A stretch of 64,000 bases of DNA from Candidatus Gemmiger faecavium (GCA_019114415.1 DXFO01000040.1:1-64000), one strand, 5' to 3'. Counted from the first letter of the stretch, positions 26,094 through 34,776 are shown. Notes: generated by a model from the sequence alone, not told the origin. Numbers and translations: made by a program.

Positions 26094-26124
26094 GACGTTT
26101 GTCGCACATATTTATAGGCAACAT

Positions 26125-26161
26125 AGAAAAAGCCCCCGCCGGGCGAACCCGGCGGGGGCTT
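26125..26161. terminator. Bidirectional terminator between DUF1294 and fba
   Basis: A perfect 13-bp stem (26131-26143 with 26148-26160) with loop CGAA. On the minus strand it is followed by five T, making it a good terminator for fba; on the plus strand the T-run is short. Confidence 0.88.
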
Positions 26162-26186
26162 TGCTGTGCTTGCTTTTTAAGAAAAA

Positions 26187-27050
26187 TCAGGCTTTGTTGG
26201 CGCTGCCGAACAGCTCGATCTTCTCGCGGACCTTCTCCATGATGGCGTCGGCGCCGGGCTTGAGCAGCTTGCGGGGGTCGTAGCCCTTGCCCTGCTGATC
26301 CTTGCCGGCCTCGATGTAGGCGCGGGTGGCCTCAGCAAAGACGAGCTGGCAGTCGGTGTTGACGTTGATCTTGCAGACGCCCAGGCTGATGGCCTTCTGG
26401 ACCATCTCGTCGGGGATGCCGGTGCCGCCGTGCAGGACCAGAGGGATGTTGTTGGTGGCCTTGTGGATGCGGTCCAGAGCCTCGAAGTCCAGGCCCTTCC
26501 AGTTGTCGGGGTAGATGCCGTGGATGTTGCCGATGCCGGCAGCCAGGAAGTCAACGCCCAGAGCGGTGATGCGGGCGCACTCCTCGGGATCGGCGATCTC
26601 GCCGGAACCGACAACGCCGTCCTCGACGCCGCCGATGGAACCGACCTCGGCCTCGATGGACAGGCCCTTGTCGTGAGCGTACTCAACCAGTTCCTTGGTC
26701 TTGGCAACGTTCTCGTCGATGGGGTAGTGAGAACCGTCGAACATGATGGAGGTGAAGCCGGCATCGATGCAGGCCTTGGCGCCCTCGTAGGTGCCGTGAT
26801 CCAGGTGCAGAGCCACGGGAACGGTGATGCCCAGGCTCTCATCCATGGCGCGGACCATGGCGGCGACGGTCTTGAAACCGGTCATATACTTGCCGGCGCC
26901 CTCGGAAACACCCAGGATGACCGGGCTGTTCATGGCCTGAGCCTGGAGCAGGATGCACTTGGTCCATTCCAGGTTGTTGATGTTGAACTGCCCGACGCCG
27001 TAATGGCCGTCACGAGCCTTGAGCAGCATATTGGTTGCGTTTACCAGCAT
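26187..27050 (-). CDS. fba: Class II fructose-bisphosphate aldolase
   Basis: This is a zinc-dependent aldolase of 287 residues. HLDHG at 82-86 supplies the catalytic Asp84 and a zinc histidine; later histidines in GNIHGIYP and VLHGGTG complete the site, and INVNTDCQ is the phosphate-binding strand. It splits fructose 1,6-bisphosphate in glycolysis, acting next to the phosphofructokinases encoded 5-8 kb away. GGGAGG precedes the ATG at 27050, and strong codon bias suggests high expression. Confidence 0.97.
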   Translation of the reverse strand: MLVNATNMLLKARDGHYGVGQFNINNLEWTKCILLQAQAMNSPVILGVSEGAGKYMTGFKTVAAMVRAMDESLGITVPVALHLDHGTYEGAKACIDAGFTSIMFDGSHYPIDENVAKTKELVEYAHDKGLSIEAEVGSIGGVEDGVVGSGEIADPEECARITALGVDFLAAGIGNIHGIYPDNWKGLDFEALDRIHKATNNIPLVLHGGTGIPDEMVQKAISLGVCKINVNTDCQLVFAEATRAYIEAGKDQQGKGYDPRKLLKPGADAIMEKVREKIELFGSANKA

Positions 27051-27187
27051 AATAAAAACCTCCCTGCGATCTTTGCCGGAACATGACACAGCCGGCCCCG
27101 TCCGCGCAATGCGGCCGAAACCGTGCCGCCGTCCGGCATTTGGAGCCAAACGGATCGAAAAGCGCGTTTGTGCGCTTGTCTGGTCTC

Positions 27188-27216
27188 ATTATATCCCGGC
27201 ATTGACAAAAAATCAA
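27188..27216 (-). promoter_or_regulatory. Promoter for fba
   Basis: On the minus strand TTGATT (27211-27216) and TATAAT (27188-27193) are 17 bases apart, giving a leader of about 130 bases. The -35 lies inside the last codons of the upstream glycosylase gene. Confidence 0.82.
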
Positions 27217-28133
27217 CAGCTTTGCTCAGGTTCGTGGGGTAAAGTTTTTCCGGCGGCGGACAAGCCCCTTTTTGCCGGGCTTTTTTTGCCCTTCCGGGAT
27301 GGCTTGGGCTGGCCTTTGGGCAGGTGGGTGCGGGCATATTCAAAGATGTACTGCTGGGCAATGCCCTCCAGTCCTCTGGCCGCCCGGGGCATGCCCCGGG
27401 GGAACAGCCGCGCCATGGCGCGCTTCATCCAGACGTCCATGGGGCAGGCGTCCGCAAAGCCCAGCCCGTACAGCAGCACGCAGTCGGCCACCTTGGGGCC
27501 GACGCCTTTCGTCGTCATCAGAACGGCGCGGGCCTCCTGCGTTTTGAGGGACGCCAGGAGCCCGGGGTCAAGGCTGCCGTCGCATACCCGGCGGGCGGCG
27601 TCCAGCAGGTAGTCGCTGCGCCAGCCCGCCCGCAGCACGGCCATGGTCTCGGGGGTCTGGGCAGCCAGGGCTTCCGGGGTGGGGAAGGCTCTGCCGTCCC
27701 CGGCCACCGGTTCCCCGCACAGCAGACACAGCCGCTCCACGATGCCCCGGATGCGGGGAATGTTGTTGTTCTGGCTGATGATGAAGGTGCAGAGCACCTC
27801 AAAGAAGGGCTGGTTCAACACCCGCAGTCCCGGGGTGGCCGCCACACAGGCAGTCAGCCGTTTGCTGGCGGAAAAGCGGTCCTGGATGGCTGCGTAATCG
27901 GTGTCCAGGGCAAAATAATGATGCCAGAAGCCATCCGCCTCCGGGGGGCAGAACAGGCAGAGCTGCCCCGCGTCATCCACCCGGGCGGTGACAGAACGCC
28001 CGGCGGCAATGCCGTGCCAGCCGTCCTCCTGTTTTTCCCAGCGAAAACACTGTCCGCTGGACAGCGTCTGATCCAGGTCCATTCCCCCTGCGCTGCCGAT
28101 GCTGTGCCATACGGGTGCGGTGCATGGTTCCAT
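27213..28133 (-). CDS. 8-oxoguanine DNA glycosylase/AP lyase (OGG1 type)
   Basis: A 306-residue base-excision repair enzyme. It has an N-terminal OGG-type beta domain, then helix-hairpin-helix GVGPKVADC with the catalytic lysine K214 and the conserved Asp D233 in PMDVW, matching K249 and D268 of human OGG1. The last 35 residues are a lysine-rich tail that may bind DNA. It should remove 8-oxoguanine paired with cytosine. GGGAGG lies 9 bases before the ATG at 28133; the frame upstream of that is not conserved. Confidence 0.92.
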   Translation of the reverse strand: MEPCTAPVWHSIGSAGGMDLDQTLSSGQCFRWEKQEDGWHGIAAGRSVTARVDDAGQLCLFCPPEADGFWHHYFALDTDYAAIQDRFSASKRLTACVAATPGLRVLNQPFFEVLCTFIISQNNNIPRIRGIVERLCLLCGEPVAGDGRAFPTPEALAAQTPETMAVLRAGWRSDYLLDAARRVCDGSLDPGLLASLKTQEARAVLMTTKGVGPKVADCVLLYGLGFADACPMDVWMKRAMARLFPRGMPRAARGLEGIAQQYIFEYARTHLPKGQPKPSRKGKKSPAKRGLSAAGKTLPHEPEQSC

Positions 28134-28194
28134 CTGTCGGGCCTCCCTGCCGCCGGGGAGCGCTGCGGCCCGCCCGGCAAAAATTCCTGTCCGT

Positions 28195-28203
28195 ATTATA
28201 GCA
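28195..28203 (-). promoter_or_regulatory. Extended -10 promoter for the OGG1-type gene
   Basis: On the minus strand TGC directly precedes a perfect TATAAT (28195-28200), the extended -10 form, and no -35 of note is present. The start codon follows about 60 bases later. Confidence 0.65.
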
Positions 28204-28328
28204 TGTTTTGACGCCCCGGGAAGAGGTCTGTCACCTGCTGCCGCGGCCTTGGCATGCCTGTCGAAACGGTGGGAGCAAGGGGACAAAAGGGCGGAAAAAT
28301 CGGCAGTTTGCCAACTTGACACGAAAGC

Positions 28329-28476
28329 TTATCCACTCTGTTATGTTGAAAAGTTTTCCACAATTTGTGCAAAACGGGGCTGAAAACTTTCCTGCGAGAG
28401 GGCAAAAAGCCGCTTTGCGGGCGGGTTATCAACCTTTTCCACAGGGTTTTCAACATGTGGAAACCGCTTTTCCACG
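28329..28476. repeat. Cluster of DnaA-box-like 9-mers
   Basis: Within 148 bases there are TTATCCACT (28329), TTTTCCACA (28354), TTATCAACC (28426), TTTTCCACA (28435), TTTTCAACA (28447), TTTTCCACG (28468) and, on the minus strand, GTTTCCACA (28456-28464). Three match the TTATCCACA consensus at eight of nine positions. The 28435-28464 boxes abut, two of them inverted. This could be a replication origin, a DnaA-titration site, or a DnaA-regulated promoter for rlmB. No dnaA or dnaN gene lies in the window. Confidence 0.65.
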
Positions 28477-28581
28477 TCTACGGTTTGTATAAACCCTGTT
28501 TTTGCCCCTGCGCGGCCTGGGGAAAGCTGTCAAAAAACACCGGCAAAAGGGGGATGGACGGTAGCAAAAAGTGCGGAAGTG

Positions 28582-28590
28582 TGATATACT
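28582..28590 (+). promoter_or_regulatory. Extended -10 promoter for rlmB
   Basis: TGA followed by TATACT (28585-28590) forms an extended -10 element about 155 bases before the rlmB start. The -35 position is poor. The DnaA boxes lie 100-260 bases upstream. Confidence 0.5.
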
Positions 28591-28744
28591 ACTACCGTGT
28601 ATTTTATGATGCCGGTACTGTGCGCCTTTGCGGGCGCGGAGGGGGCCGGTGTGGACCTGCCCGCCTGTCCGCGGACCGCGGACGGTGTCGGGGCAAAATA
28701 GAGAGGATATGCCGGTTTTGCCCGGCATGTGTCGGAGGAAAGAA

Positions 28745-29566
28745 ATGGACAGATACGACCGCGACCGCCGTGAACCGCGCCAGAACCGCGAACCCCGTGA
28801 ACCCAGAGAAAACCGGGAATCCATGGACACGCTGATCTACGGCAAAAATCCCGTGGCCGAACTTTTGAAGAGCGGCAAGCCGGTGGACACCGTCCTGCTG
28901 GCGGACACCATGCCGGAGGCGGCGGTGGGGTATTACACCGCCCTGGCGCGCCAGGCGGGCGCCGTGACCAAGCGGGTGCCTGCGGGCAAGCTGCGCCAGA
29001 TGTGCGGCGGAGCCGAGCACCAGGGCGTGGCGGCCAGAGCCGCCCAGATCGAGTATGCCTCGCTGGAGGACCTGCTCCAGGCGGCCTGCCAGAAGGACGA
29101 GCCGCCTTTCCTGGTCCTGTGCGACGGCATCGAGGACCCGCATAACCTGGGGGCCATCATCCGGTCGGCCCTTTTGTGCGGCGCCCACGGCGTGGTCATT
29201 CCCCGCCGGGGCGGCGTGGGCGTCAGCGGCACCGTCATGAAAGCCAGCGCCGGGGCGGCGGCACGCCTGCCTGTGGCGCGGGTGCCCAACATGGCCCAGG
29301 CGGTGCGCACACTGAAAGAAAACAACGTTTTTGTATACTGTGCCGATATGGGCGGCGAACCGCTCAGCCGCACCGACCTTTCGGGCGCGGTGGCGCTGGT
29401 CATGGGCAGCGAGGGCAGCGGCGTCAGCGCGCTGGTGCGCAAGCTGTGCGACGGCGTCGTCAGCCTGGACATGGCGGCGCGCAGCACCGGCGTGGACAGC
29501 TACAATGTCTCTGTGGCGGCGGGCATCCTGATGTACGATGTCATGCGCCGCCGGTCCAACGGGTGA
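28745..29566 (+). CDS. rlmB: 23S rRNA (guanosine-2'-O)-methyltransferase, TrmH/RlmB family
   Basis: A 273-residue SPOUT methyltransferase. Residues 1-25 form a repetitive Arg/Glu/Pro-rich tail, then an RNA-substrate-binding domain (DTLIYGKNPVAELL), then the knotted catalytic domain with DGIEDPHNLGAIIRSA, LVMGSEGSGVS and LDMAARSTGVDSYNVSVAAG. It is expected to methylate a 23S rRNA guanosine from S-adenosylmethionine; a tRNA target cannot be excluded. GGAGG lies 6 bases before the ATG. Confidence 0.92.
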   Translation: MDRYDRDRREPRQNREPREPRENRESMDTLIYGKNPVAELLKSGKPVDTVLLADTMPEAAVGYYTALARQAGAVTKRVPAGKLRQMCGGAEHQGVAARAAQIEYASLEDLLQAACQKDEPPFLVLCDGIEDPHNLGAIIRSALLCGAHGVVIPRRGGVGVSGTVMKASAGAAARLPVARVPNMAQAVRTLKENNVFVYCADMGGEPLSRTDLSGAVALVMGSEGSGVSALVRKLCDGVVSLDMAARSTGVDSYNVSVAAGILMYDVMRRRSNG

Positions 29567-29610
29567 CAGGGATACGGACGGTTACACAGTAAGAGGGAGA
29601 GAAACACACC

Positions 29611-32600
29611 ATGCCAAGCAAGCGGACGAATGATTCGGTGGAGCGGATCTTGCAGGAGCTCAACCAGCAGCAGGAGGCCAAGGGAATTCGTGACGGCGTT
29701 ACCGAACGCAACGTGGACGAGATCCTGCGCAGCATCCCGCGTTCCGGTGCTCATCCTGACGACGCCACCGTGCAGCTTGGGCCGATCCCCCAGAGCGAAA
29801 TGCCGAAAGTTGAGGTCAGCGCCGATGTAGCCGACCCGGAATCGCGTTTTTCCACCCAGGCCATCGACGCTTTGCTGGCCGACCTGCCCATCTTCCGCAG
29901 TGAGGAAGTGGTGCGGCATCCGTCGTCGGCGGTCACGGCAAAGCCCGCCCCGGCCAGACGTACCGCGCCCGCGGCCCCGGCGGCACAGCCCAAGAGCAGC
30001 GCCCGCCCCGCGCAGCAGCCTGCCTACCGGGAGGAAACTCCGGTCCAGCGCACCGAACCTGCGCCCCGGACGGAACAGACCGTCCGCGCGCCGGAACCCG
30101 AACCCCGGCAGGATGCCGGTCAGGACCGGGAACAGCCCGAGAACACGCTGGTCGATACTACCCGCACCGGCATCATCAAAAACTTCCTGCGCCAGATGAG
30201 CGGGGAGGATACCGAGGACCTTTCCCAGCGCAAGAACCAGTTCCAGCGCTTCTTTGAGGAGAGCGTCGCTGTGGTGCCCGATGACAAGGGCAAACTGCCT
30301 TCCGAGAAAAAACGGGGCAAAAAGCGTGGCCTGTTCGGGCGCGGGGACGATACCGGTGAGATCACCGATGAATTTGTACCCATCAACGTCTCCATCATGG
30401 GACGGAACAATACCCAGGACCAGCCCGAGGAACAACCGGAGGAGGACAGCGCGTCCCGCAGGGAAGCCCCCCGCAAAAAGCGGGGCCTGTTCGGGCTGTT
30501 CGGCGGACGGGATGAATCGGAGGAGATGGAGCCGGAGAGCGATCTGACGGCATACCCCGAGGAAGAACCCGCCCTCCGCCAGGAGCCGGAAGAACCTGCG
30601 CCCATGCCGGAACCGGAGCCGGACATCCCGGAGGAGGAACCGGAATATCAGCCGCAGCCCCAGCCGGAGCCGGAACCCGGACCCCAGAAATACGTCTATC
30701 GTTCCAAATATGCGGGGACCCGGCGGGTCCATGGCTCCCTGGCCGATACCCTGTCCTCCCTGGGACTGTACCATACCGATGCTTCCCGCATCCGTGCCCA
30801 GGCGGACGCCGTGCGTACCGATCCGACCCCGGCGGCCCCGGTGCGTTCGCAGCCTGCCGTCCGGGAGGAGACGCCCGTGCAGGAGCAGCCCGCTCCGGCC
30901 GAGACCTTCCCGCAGGAGGAAGCCCCCCGCAAAAAGCGGGACACGGTGGAATTCATGCCGGGCAAAAAGCCCCATGAACCGCCGGCAGAGGAAGCGCGCA
31001 CCCAGACCTTCCACGCCAGTGAGCCGGTGGGCGAGCCGGTGATGACCCCGGCGGACACGCTGGCATCGGGCTTTACGGTGGATATGTCGGAACGGGACGA
31101 GAAAGAAGATACCCAGGACTTCCTGAAATCGGTGGAGCCCGCCCTGCCGCGGACACAGCGGACAGGGGACACTGCCCGCTCCCGCACGGCGGCCCGGACC
31201 GACCCGGCCATGACCGTGGAGCAGCCTTCCCTCGACCACACCATGACCGGTCAGGTCAAGCTGGATCTGGCGTCGGAGGCCACCCGGCCGGTGGACCGCA
31301 CCATGACGGGACAGGTGCGCCTGGATGCTCCCGCCCAGCCCAGCGATACCCGTGATTTCGACCTGGATATCCTGGGCCCCCAGATCGAGGAAAAGCCCAA
31401 CACCGAACAGTTCGTGCGCGGCATTGCCCAGACCCTGAATGCCGGGGTGGATGCCGCACAGGAGGAGACGGCTTCCGACCGCTATGCGGAAGCCGCCGCC
31501 CGCCTGACGGCTCAGGAGCCGGACGACGAGGCCGAGCAGCCCCGCAAAAAGCGCGGCCGCATGCGGTTTGCGGGCAATGCCGACGATGAGCACGAGGGCG
31601 GAGAGTCCGGCGGGCCGTTCGCCGCAGCCGAGCACCGTCATAAGCTGGACTACGAGACCACCGAGGACGCCCCTAAGGTGCGGCAGGAACTGGACAAACA
31701 GAACCTGCTGGCTACCGTTGTGGCCATCGTGTCCGGTGCGGCGGCCCTGGTCATGCTTTACCTGGGAACCGCGGTCGTGGGCAGCCTGCCCATGCCCGCA
31801 CCCCTCAACCCCGATGTGTCGGCGGCGCCGCTGCTGGTCGTCATGCTGGTGCTGCTGCTTGTCACCTGTGCACTGAACTGGAAAACCCTGCTGGACGGCT
31901 GCATCGGTCTGGTGCGTTCGCCTACCCCCGATACCATGCCGTCGCTGGCGGCTTTGGGGGCGCTGATCCAGCTGCTGGTGTTCCTCATTCAGCCCGAGTG
32001 GTACGACCCGGCCAAATTCTGCCTGATGTCCGGCCCGGCGGCGCTGCTGCTCTGCTTCAACGCCGTGGGCAAAATGCTGGATGCCCGCACCGTCCGTGCC
32101 AACTTTGACCTGGTCAGCGCCGGGGTGGACCACGCGGTGGCCTACCGCCTGCGGGATGCCGCCGTGCTGCGCACCGTCACCCGCGGCCTGGGTGAGACCA
32201 AGCCCTGCCTGCTGGTCAGCCGTCCCACCGTCCTGCTCAAAAACTTCCTGGCCGGCAGCGGCGCGCACCGCACGTCCGACAAGAGCCAGCAGCAGTTCAG
32301 CTGGGCGCTGGGCGTCTGCGGCCTGCTCAGCCTGGTGTTCACCCTGCTTTACCGCGGTGACCCGGGCATGGCGTTCTCTGCCATGGCGGCGGTGTTCTGC
32401 CTGGGCACCCCCCTGTCCGGCACCCTGATCTCGGCACTGCCTGCCCAGCTCATGCAGCGCAGTGCCGCCCGCGTGGGTGCGGTCATTCCCGGCTGGAAGG
32501 ATATCCGCCAGCTGGGCCGCACCAACATCATCCAGATCACCGCCCGGGATCTCTTCCCCTCCGGGTGCGTCACGCTGACGGGCATCCGTCCCATCGGCAA

Positions 32601-33369
32601 GGAGCGCATCGACCTGGCCATCCCCATCGCCGCCTCGGTCCTGGCCGAGGGCAGCACCACCCTGCGGGATGTGTTCCTGGGGATGATCGGCAACGACCGC
32701 AAACTGCTGTTGAAAGTGGACGACCTCAAGACCGTCTACGGCAAGGGCTATGTGGCCTGGGTCAACGGCAGCCGGGTGCTGGTGGGCAACCGTGCGCTCA
32801 TGGAGGAATATGAGATCCATGTCCCCAGCATGGACTTTGAGCGCCGCCACTCGGTGAACCAGCGGCGGGTGATCTATCTGGCCGTGTCCGGCAACCTGAC
32901 CGCCATGTTCCAGGTCAGCTACCAGCGCGACCCCGACACCGCCGCCGTGCTGGAAAGCCTGCGCCGTGCCGGTATGTCCATCATCGTCGACTGCGACGAC
33001 TTCAACTGCGACGTCAACCTGGTGGAGACGGTCTACGGCCTGCCGGGTGATTCGGTCAAGGTGCTCAACGCCGAGGAGCGGGAGGCTCTGGCCCCAGCCA
33101 CCGCCTGGCTGCCCGAAAGCGAGGGCAACATGCTGCATCTGGGCAGCTTTGCCAGCTTTGTAGGCGGTCTGGAAGCCGCCGCCGGTGCAGCCGAAGGCGA
33201 ACACCGGGCCAGCATCGTGCTGGCCGCGTCGGTGCTCATCAGCTGCGTGCTGGCGGTCATCATGTCGCTGGCGGGCGGCATCGTCTCGCTGCCGCTGCCC
33301 GCCATGGTGCTGTACCAGGCAGGCTGGGCGGTGCTGGCACTGGTGTTCCCCATGACCCAGCGCTACTGA
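29611..33369 (+). CDS. Degenerate P1B-type ATPase-like membrane protein with a long disordered N-terminus
   Basis: The 1252-residue protein has two parts. Residues 1 to about 690 are low-complexity, rich in Glu, Pro, Arg and Gln, with four basic PRKKR-like motifs (three of them in the forms KKRGLFG or PRKKRG) and two DxTMTGQVxLD repeats. Residues about 699-1252 follow the order of a P1B-type metal ATPase: paired membrane helices, a helix with CLGTP at 930-934 where CPC normally lies, then D980-LFPSG in place of DKTGT, a nucleotide-domain-like GKGYVAWVNG and VLVGNRALMEE from 1044, C1128-DDFN where TGDN stands, and two final membrane helices. Phosphorylation and metal motifs are all altered, so transport by the usual cycle is unlikely. 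It follows rlmB by 44 bases. No described function is known to me; a membrane scaffold or sensor is possible. Confidence 0.8.
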   Translation: MPSKRTNDSVERILQELNQQQEAKGIRDGVTERNVDEILRSIPRSGAHPDDATVQLGPIPQSEMPKVEVSADVADPESRFSTQAIDALLADLPIFRSEEVVRHPSSAVTAKPAPARRTAPAAPAAQPKSSARPAQQPAYREETPVQRTEPAPRTEQTVRAPEPEPRQDAGQDREQPENTLVDTTRTGIIKNFLRQMSGEDTEDLSQRKNQFQRFFEESVAVVPDDKGKLPSEKKRGKKRGLFGRGDDTGEITDEFVPINVSIMGRNNTQDQPEEQPEEDSASRREAPRKKRGLFGLFGGRDESEEMEPESDLTAYPEEEPALRQEPEEPAPMPEPEPDIPEEEPEYQPQPQPEPEPGPQKYVYRSKYAGTRRVHGSLADTLSSLGLYHTDASRIRAQADAVRTDPTPAAPVRSQPAVREETPVQEQPAPAETFPQEEAPRKKRDTVEFMPGKKPHEPPAEEARTQTFHASEPVGEPVMTPADTLASGFTVDMSERDEKEDTQDFLKSVEPALPRTQRTGDTARSRTAARTDPAMTVEQPSLDHTMTGQVKLDLASEATRPVDRTMTGQVRLDAPAQPSDTRDFDLDILGPQIEEKPNTEQFVRGIAQTLNAGVDAAQEETASDRYAEAAARLTAQEPDDEAEQPRKKRGRMRFAGNADDEHEGGESGGPFAAAEHRHKLDYETTEDAPKVRQELDKQNLLATVVAIVSGAAALVMLYLGTAVVGSLPMPAPLNPDVSAAPLLVVMLVLLLVTCALNWKTLLDGCIGLVRSPTPDTMPSLAALGALIQLLVFLIQPEWYDPAKFCLMSGPAALLLCFNAVGKMLDARTVRANFDLVSAGVDHAVAYRLRDAAVLRTVTRGLGETKPCLLVSRPTVLLKNFLAGSGAHRTSDKSQQQFSWALGVCGLLSLVFTLLYRGDPGMAFSAMAAVFCLGTPLSGTLISALPAQLMQRSAARVGAVIPGWKDIRQLGRTNIIQITARDLFPSGCVTLTGIRPIGKERIDLAIPIAASVLAEGSTTLRDVFLGMIGNDRKLLLKVDDLKTVYGKGYVAWVNGSRVLVGNRALMEEYEIHVPSMDFERRHSVNQRRVIYLAVSGNLTAMFQVSYQRDPDTAAVLESLRRAGMSIIVDCDDFNCDVNLVETVYGLPGDSVKVLNAEEREALAPATAWLPESEGNMLHLGSFASFVGGLEAAAGAAEGEHRASIVLAASVLISCVLAVIMSLAGGIVSLPLPAMVLYQAGWAVLALVFPMTQRY

Positions 33370-33427
33370 TCCCGTTTGCCGGGGGCCTTGCGCCCTTTGA
33401 TACCATGTGAAGGAGGGCCTTGCCGCC

Positions 33428-33841
33428 GTGTACCGTGTCAAAGACCGCCAGATGAGCGTTTACGATTATATCCCGCCGTATCATGGGGAATTGTCGCACA
33501 AAAACCGCTGGGTGCGCCTGGCGTCTGCCATAGACTGGGATGCCTTTGAGCATGAGTACAGTGCTCTGTTTGCCCGGGGCGGCAAGGTGGCCATCCCGGC
33601 GCGGGTGGCTCTGGGCAGCCTGATCATCCGGGAAGCCTGCGGCGTCTCCGACCGGGAGACGGTGGCCCTTGTGCGGGAAAGTCCCTACCTGCAATACTTT
33701 CTGGGGCTGAAAGCCTTTGCCGACGAAGCCCCCTTCTCGGCCCGGAGCATGGAGATGTTCCGGCGCCGCATTCCCCGCGCCGTGGTGCGGGATGCCGTGC
33801 GGCTTCTGCGCGGCTTTGAACGCGAGGACCGCCCGGACTGA
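33428..33841 (+). pseudogene. IS1182/IS5-type transposase fragment (N-terminal domain only)
   Basis: The 137 residues match the N-terminal DUF772 domain of IS1182-type transposases (YIPPYHGELSHKNRWV, LGSLIIREACGVSDRET, SPYLQYFLGL). The DDE catalytic core is absent and the frame ends cleanly at a TGA, with no terminal inverted repeats seen. A good site (AAGGAGGG) 10 bases before a GTG at 33428 means it may still be translated. It is either a remnant of an insertion or a domesticated DNA-binding domain. Confidence 0.75.
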
Positions 33842-33885
33842 ACCGTCCCGGCGTCCGAACAATTTTGATGACATAGAGGGTGTAT

Positions 33886-34752
33886 ATGGAAATTCTTTTG
33901 CATTCTGTCATCCACGCGCTGGAGGACAGCGTGCGGATGCTGCCGTTTTTGTATCTTGCCTACCTGCTGATCGAGTGGCTGGAACGCCACCACGGCCAGC
34001 GCATCGAGAATGCTCTGGCCGGCGGCGGGCGATGGGGCTTTGCCCCCGGCGCTCTGCTGGGCTGTGTGCCGCAGTGCGGCTTTTCCGCCGTGGCCTCCAA
34101 CCTGTATGCCAGCCGGGTCATCACCCCCGGCACGCTGCTGGCGGTGTTTATCGCCACCTCCGACGAGGCCATTCCTCTGCTGGCGGCGGAGCCCGGCCAG
34201 TGGGCGTCTTTGCTGGCCCTGCTGGTGCTGAAAGTCCTGTTCGCCATGGTGGCGGGCTTTGTGCTGGATGTGCCCCTGCGCCGGTTCCTGCCCAAGTCGC
34301 TGTACGGCGGCTACTCCGGCAGCGCCGAGGAGATCGACTGCCACGAGGAGCACGAACCTCACAGCGGCATCTGGCTGGCCGCCCTGCGCCATACCCTGGA
34401 GATCTTTGCCTTTATCCTGATCTTCAGCTTTGCCATCGGTCTGGTGTTTGAGTTGGTGGGCGAGGATACCGTGGCCGGCGTCTTTACCGGGCTGGGCATC
34501 TTCCAGCCCATGGTGGCCGCGCTGCTGGGCCTGGTCCCCAACTGCGTATCCAGCGTGCTGCTGACCCAGCTGTATGTGGAGGGGGTCATCTCCTTCGGCA
34601 GCCTGTTCGGCGGTCTGTGCGCCGGTGCTGGCATCGGCCTGGCCGTGCTGTGGCGGGTCAACCGCAGCGTCAAACAGAATCTGTTCATGACGGGCCTGCT
34701 GTGGGCTGTGGGCGCGGTGTGCGGCATCGTGCTGCAGTTCTTGCCTTTGTGA
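33886..34752 (+). CDS. ArsP_2/putative manganese exporter-like membrane protein
   Basis: A 288-residue protein with about eight to ten membrane segments arranged in two repeats. Each repeat holds a conserved motif: GCVPQCGFSAVASNLYA (around 60) and GLVPNCVSSVLLTQLY (around 215), the pattern of the putative 10-TM heavy-metal exporter family (ArsP_2). A His/Glu-rich loop (CHEEHEPH) separates the halves. The ATG at 33886 follows AGAGGG by 6 bases. A metal or metalloid exporter is likely; the manganese label given to the family is not proven here. Confidence 0.78.
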   Translation: MEILLHSVIHALEDSVRMLPFLYLAYLLIEWLERHHGQRIENALAGGGRWGFAPGALLGCVPQCGFSAVASNLYASRVITPGTLLAVFIATSDEAIPLLAAEPGQWASLLALLVLKVLFAMVAGFVLDVPLRRFLPKSLYGGYSGSAEEIDCHEEHEPHSGIWLAALRHTLEIFAFILIFSFAIGLVFELVGEDTVAGVFTGLGIFQPMVAALLGLVPNCVSSVLLTQLYVEGVISFGSLFGGLCAGAGIGLAVLWRVNRSVKQNLFMTGLLWAVGAVCGIVLQFLPL

Positions 34753-34776
34753 CCCGCCTGCAAGGAGGCATTTCTT

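Larger units (their letters stand above)
28204..28744. other. Long intergenic region between divergent repair and rlmB genes
   Basis: These 540 bases hold no gene longer than a fragment. The features are a DnaA-box cluster in 28329-28476, the two divergent promoters at its flanks, and GC-rich flanks. The middle part is clearly richer in A and T than the surrounding coding DNA. Confidence 0.7.

Noticed and set aside
28329-28476. Annotating the DnaA-box cluster outright as oriC
   Set aside because: No dnaA, dnaN or rpmH is nearby, and gene orientation does not flip cleanly around it; kept as a finding only.
30610-30700. Repetitive Glu/Pro-coding DNA as a tandem repeat or CRISPR-like array
   Set aside because: The repeat is irregular low-complexity coding sequence in frame with the large protein, without spacers.
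29500-33441. Very long open frame on the minus strand (over 1300 codons) opposite the pseudo-P-type ATPase
   Set aside because: It mirrors codon bias of the GC-rich plus-strand gene, has no recognisable domains and no ribosome-binding site; the plus-strand protein has clear P-type ATPase order.
33370-33885. A complete insertion sequence
   Set aside because: Only a transposase N-terminal domain is present; no catalytic core and no terminal inverted repeats or target duplication seen.
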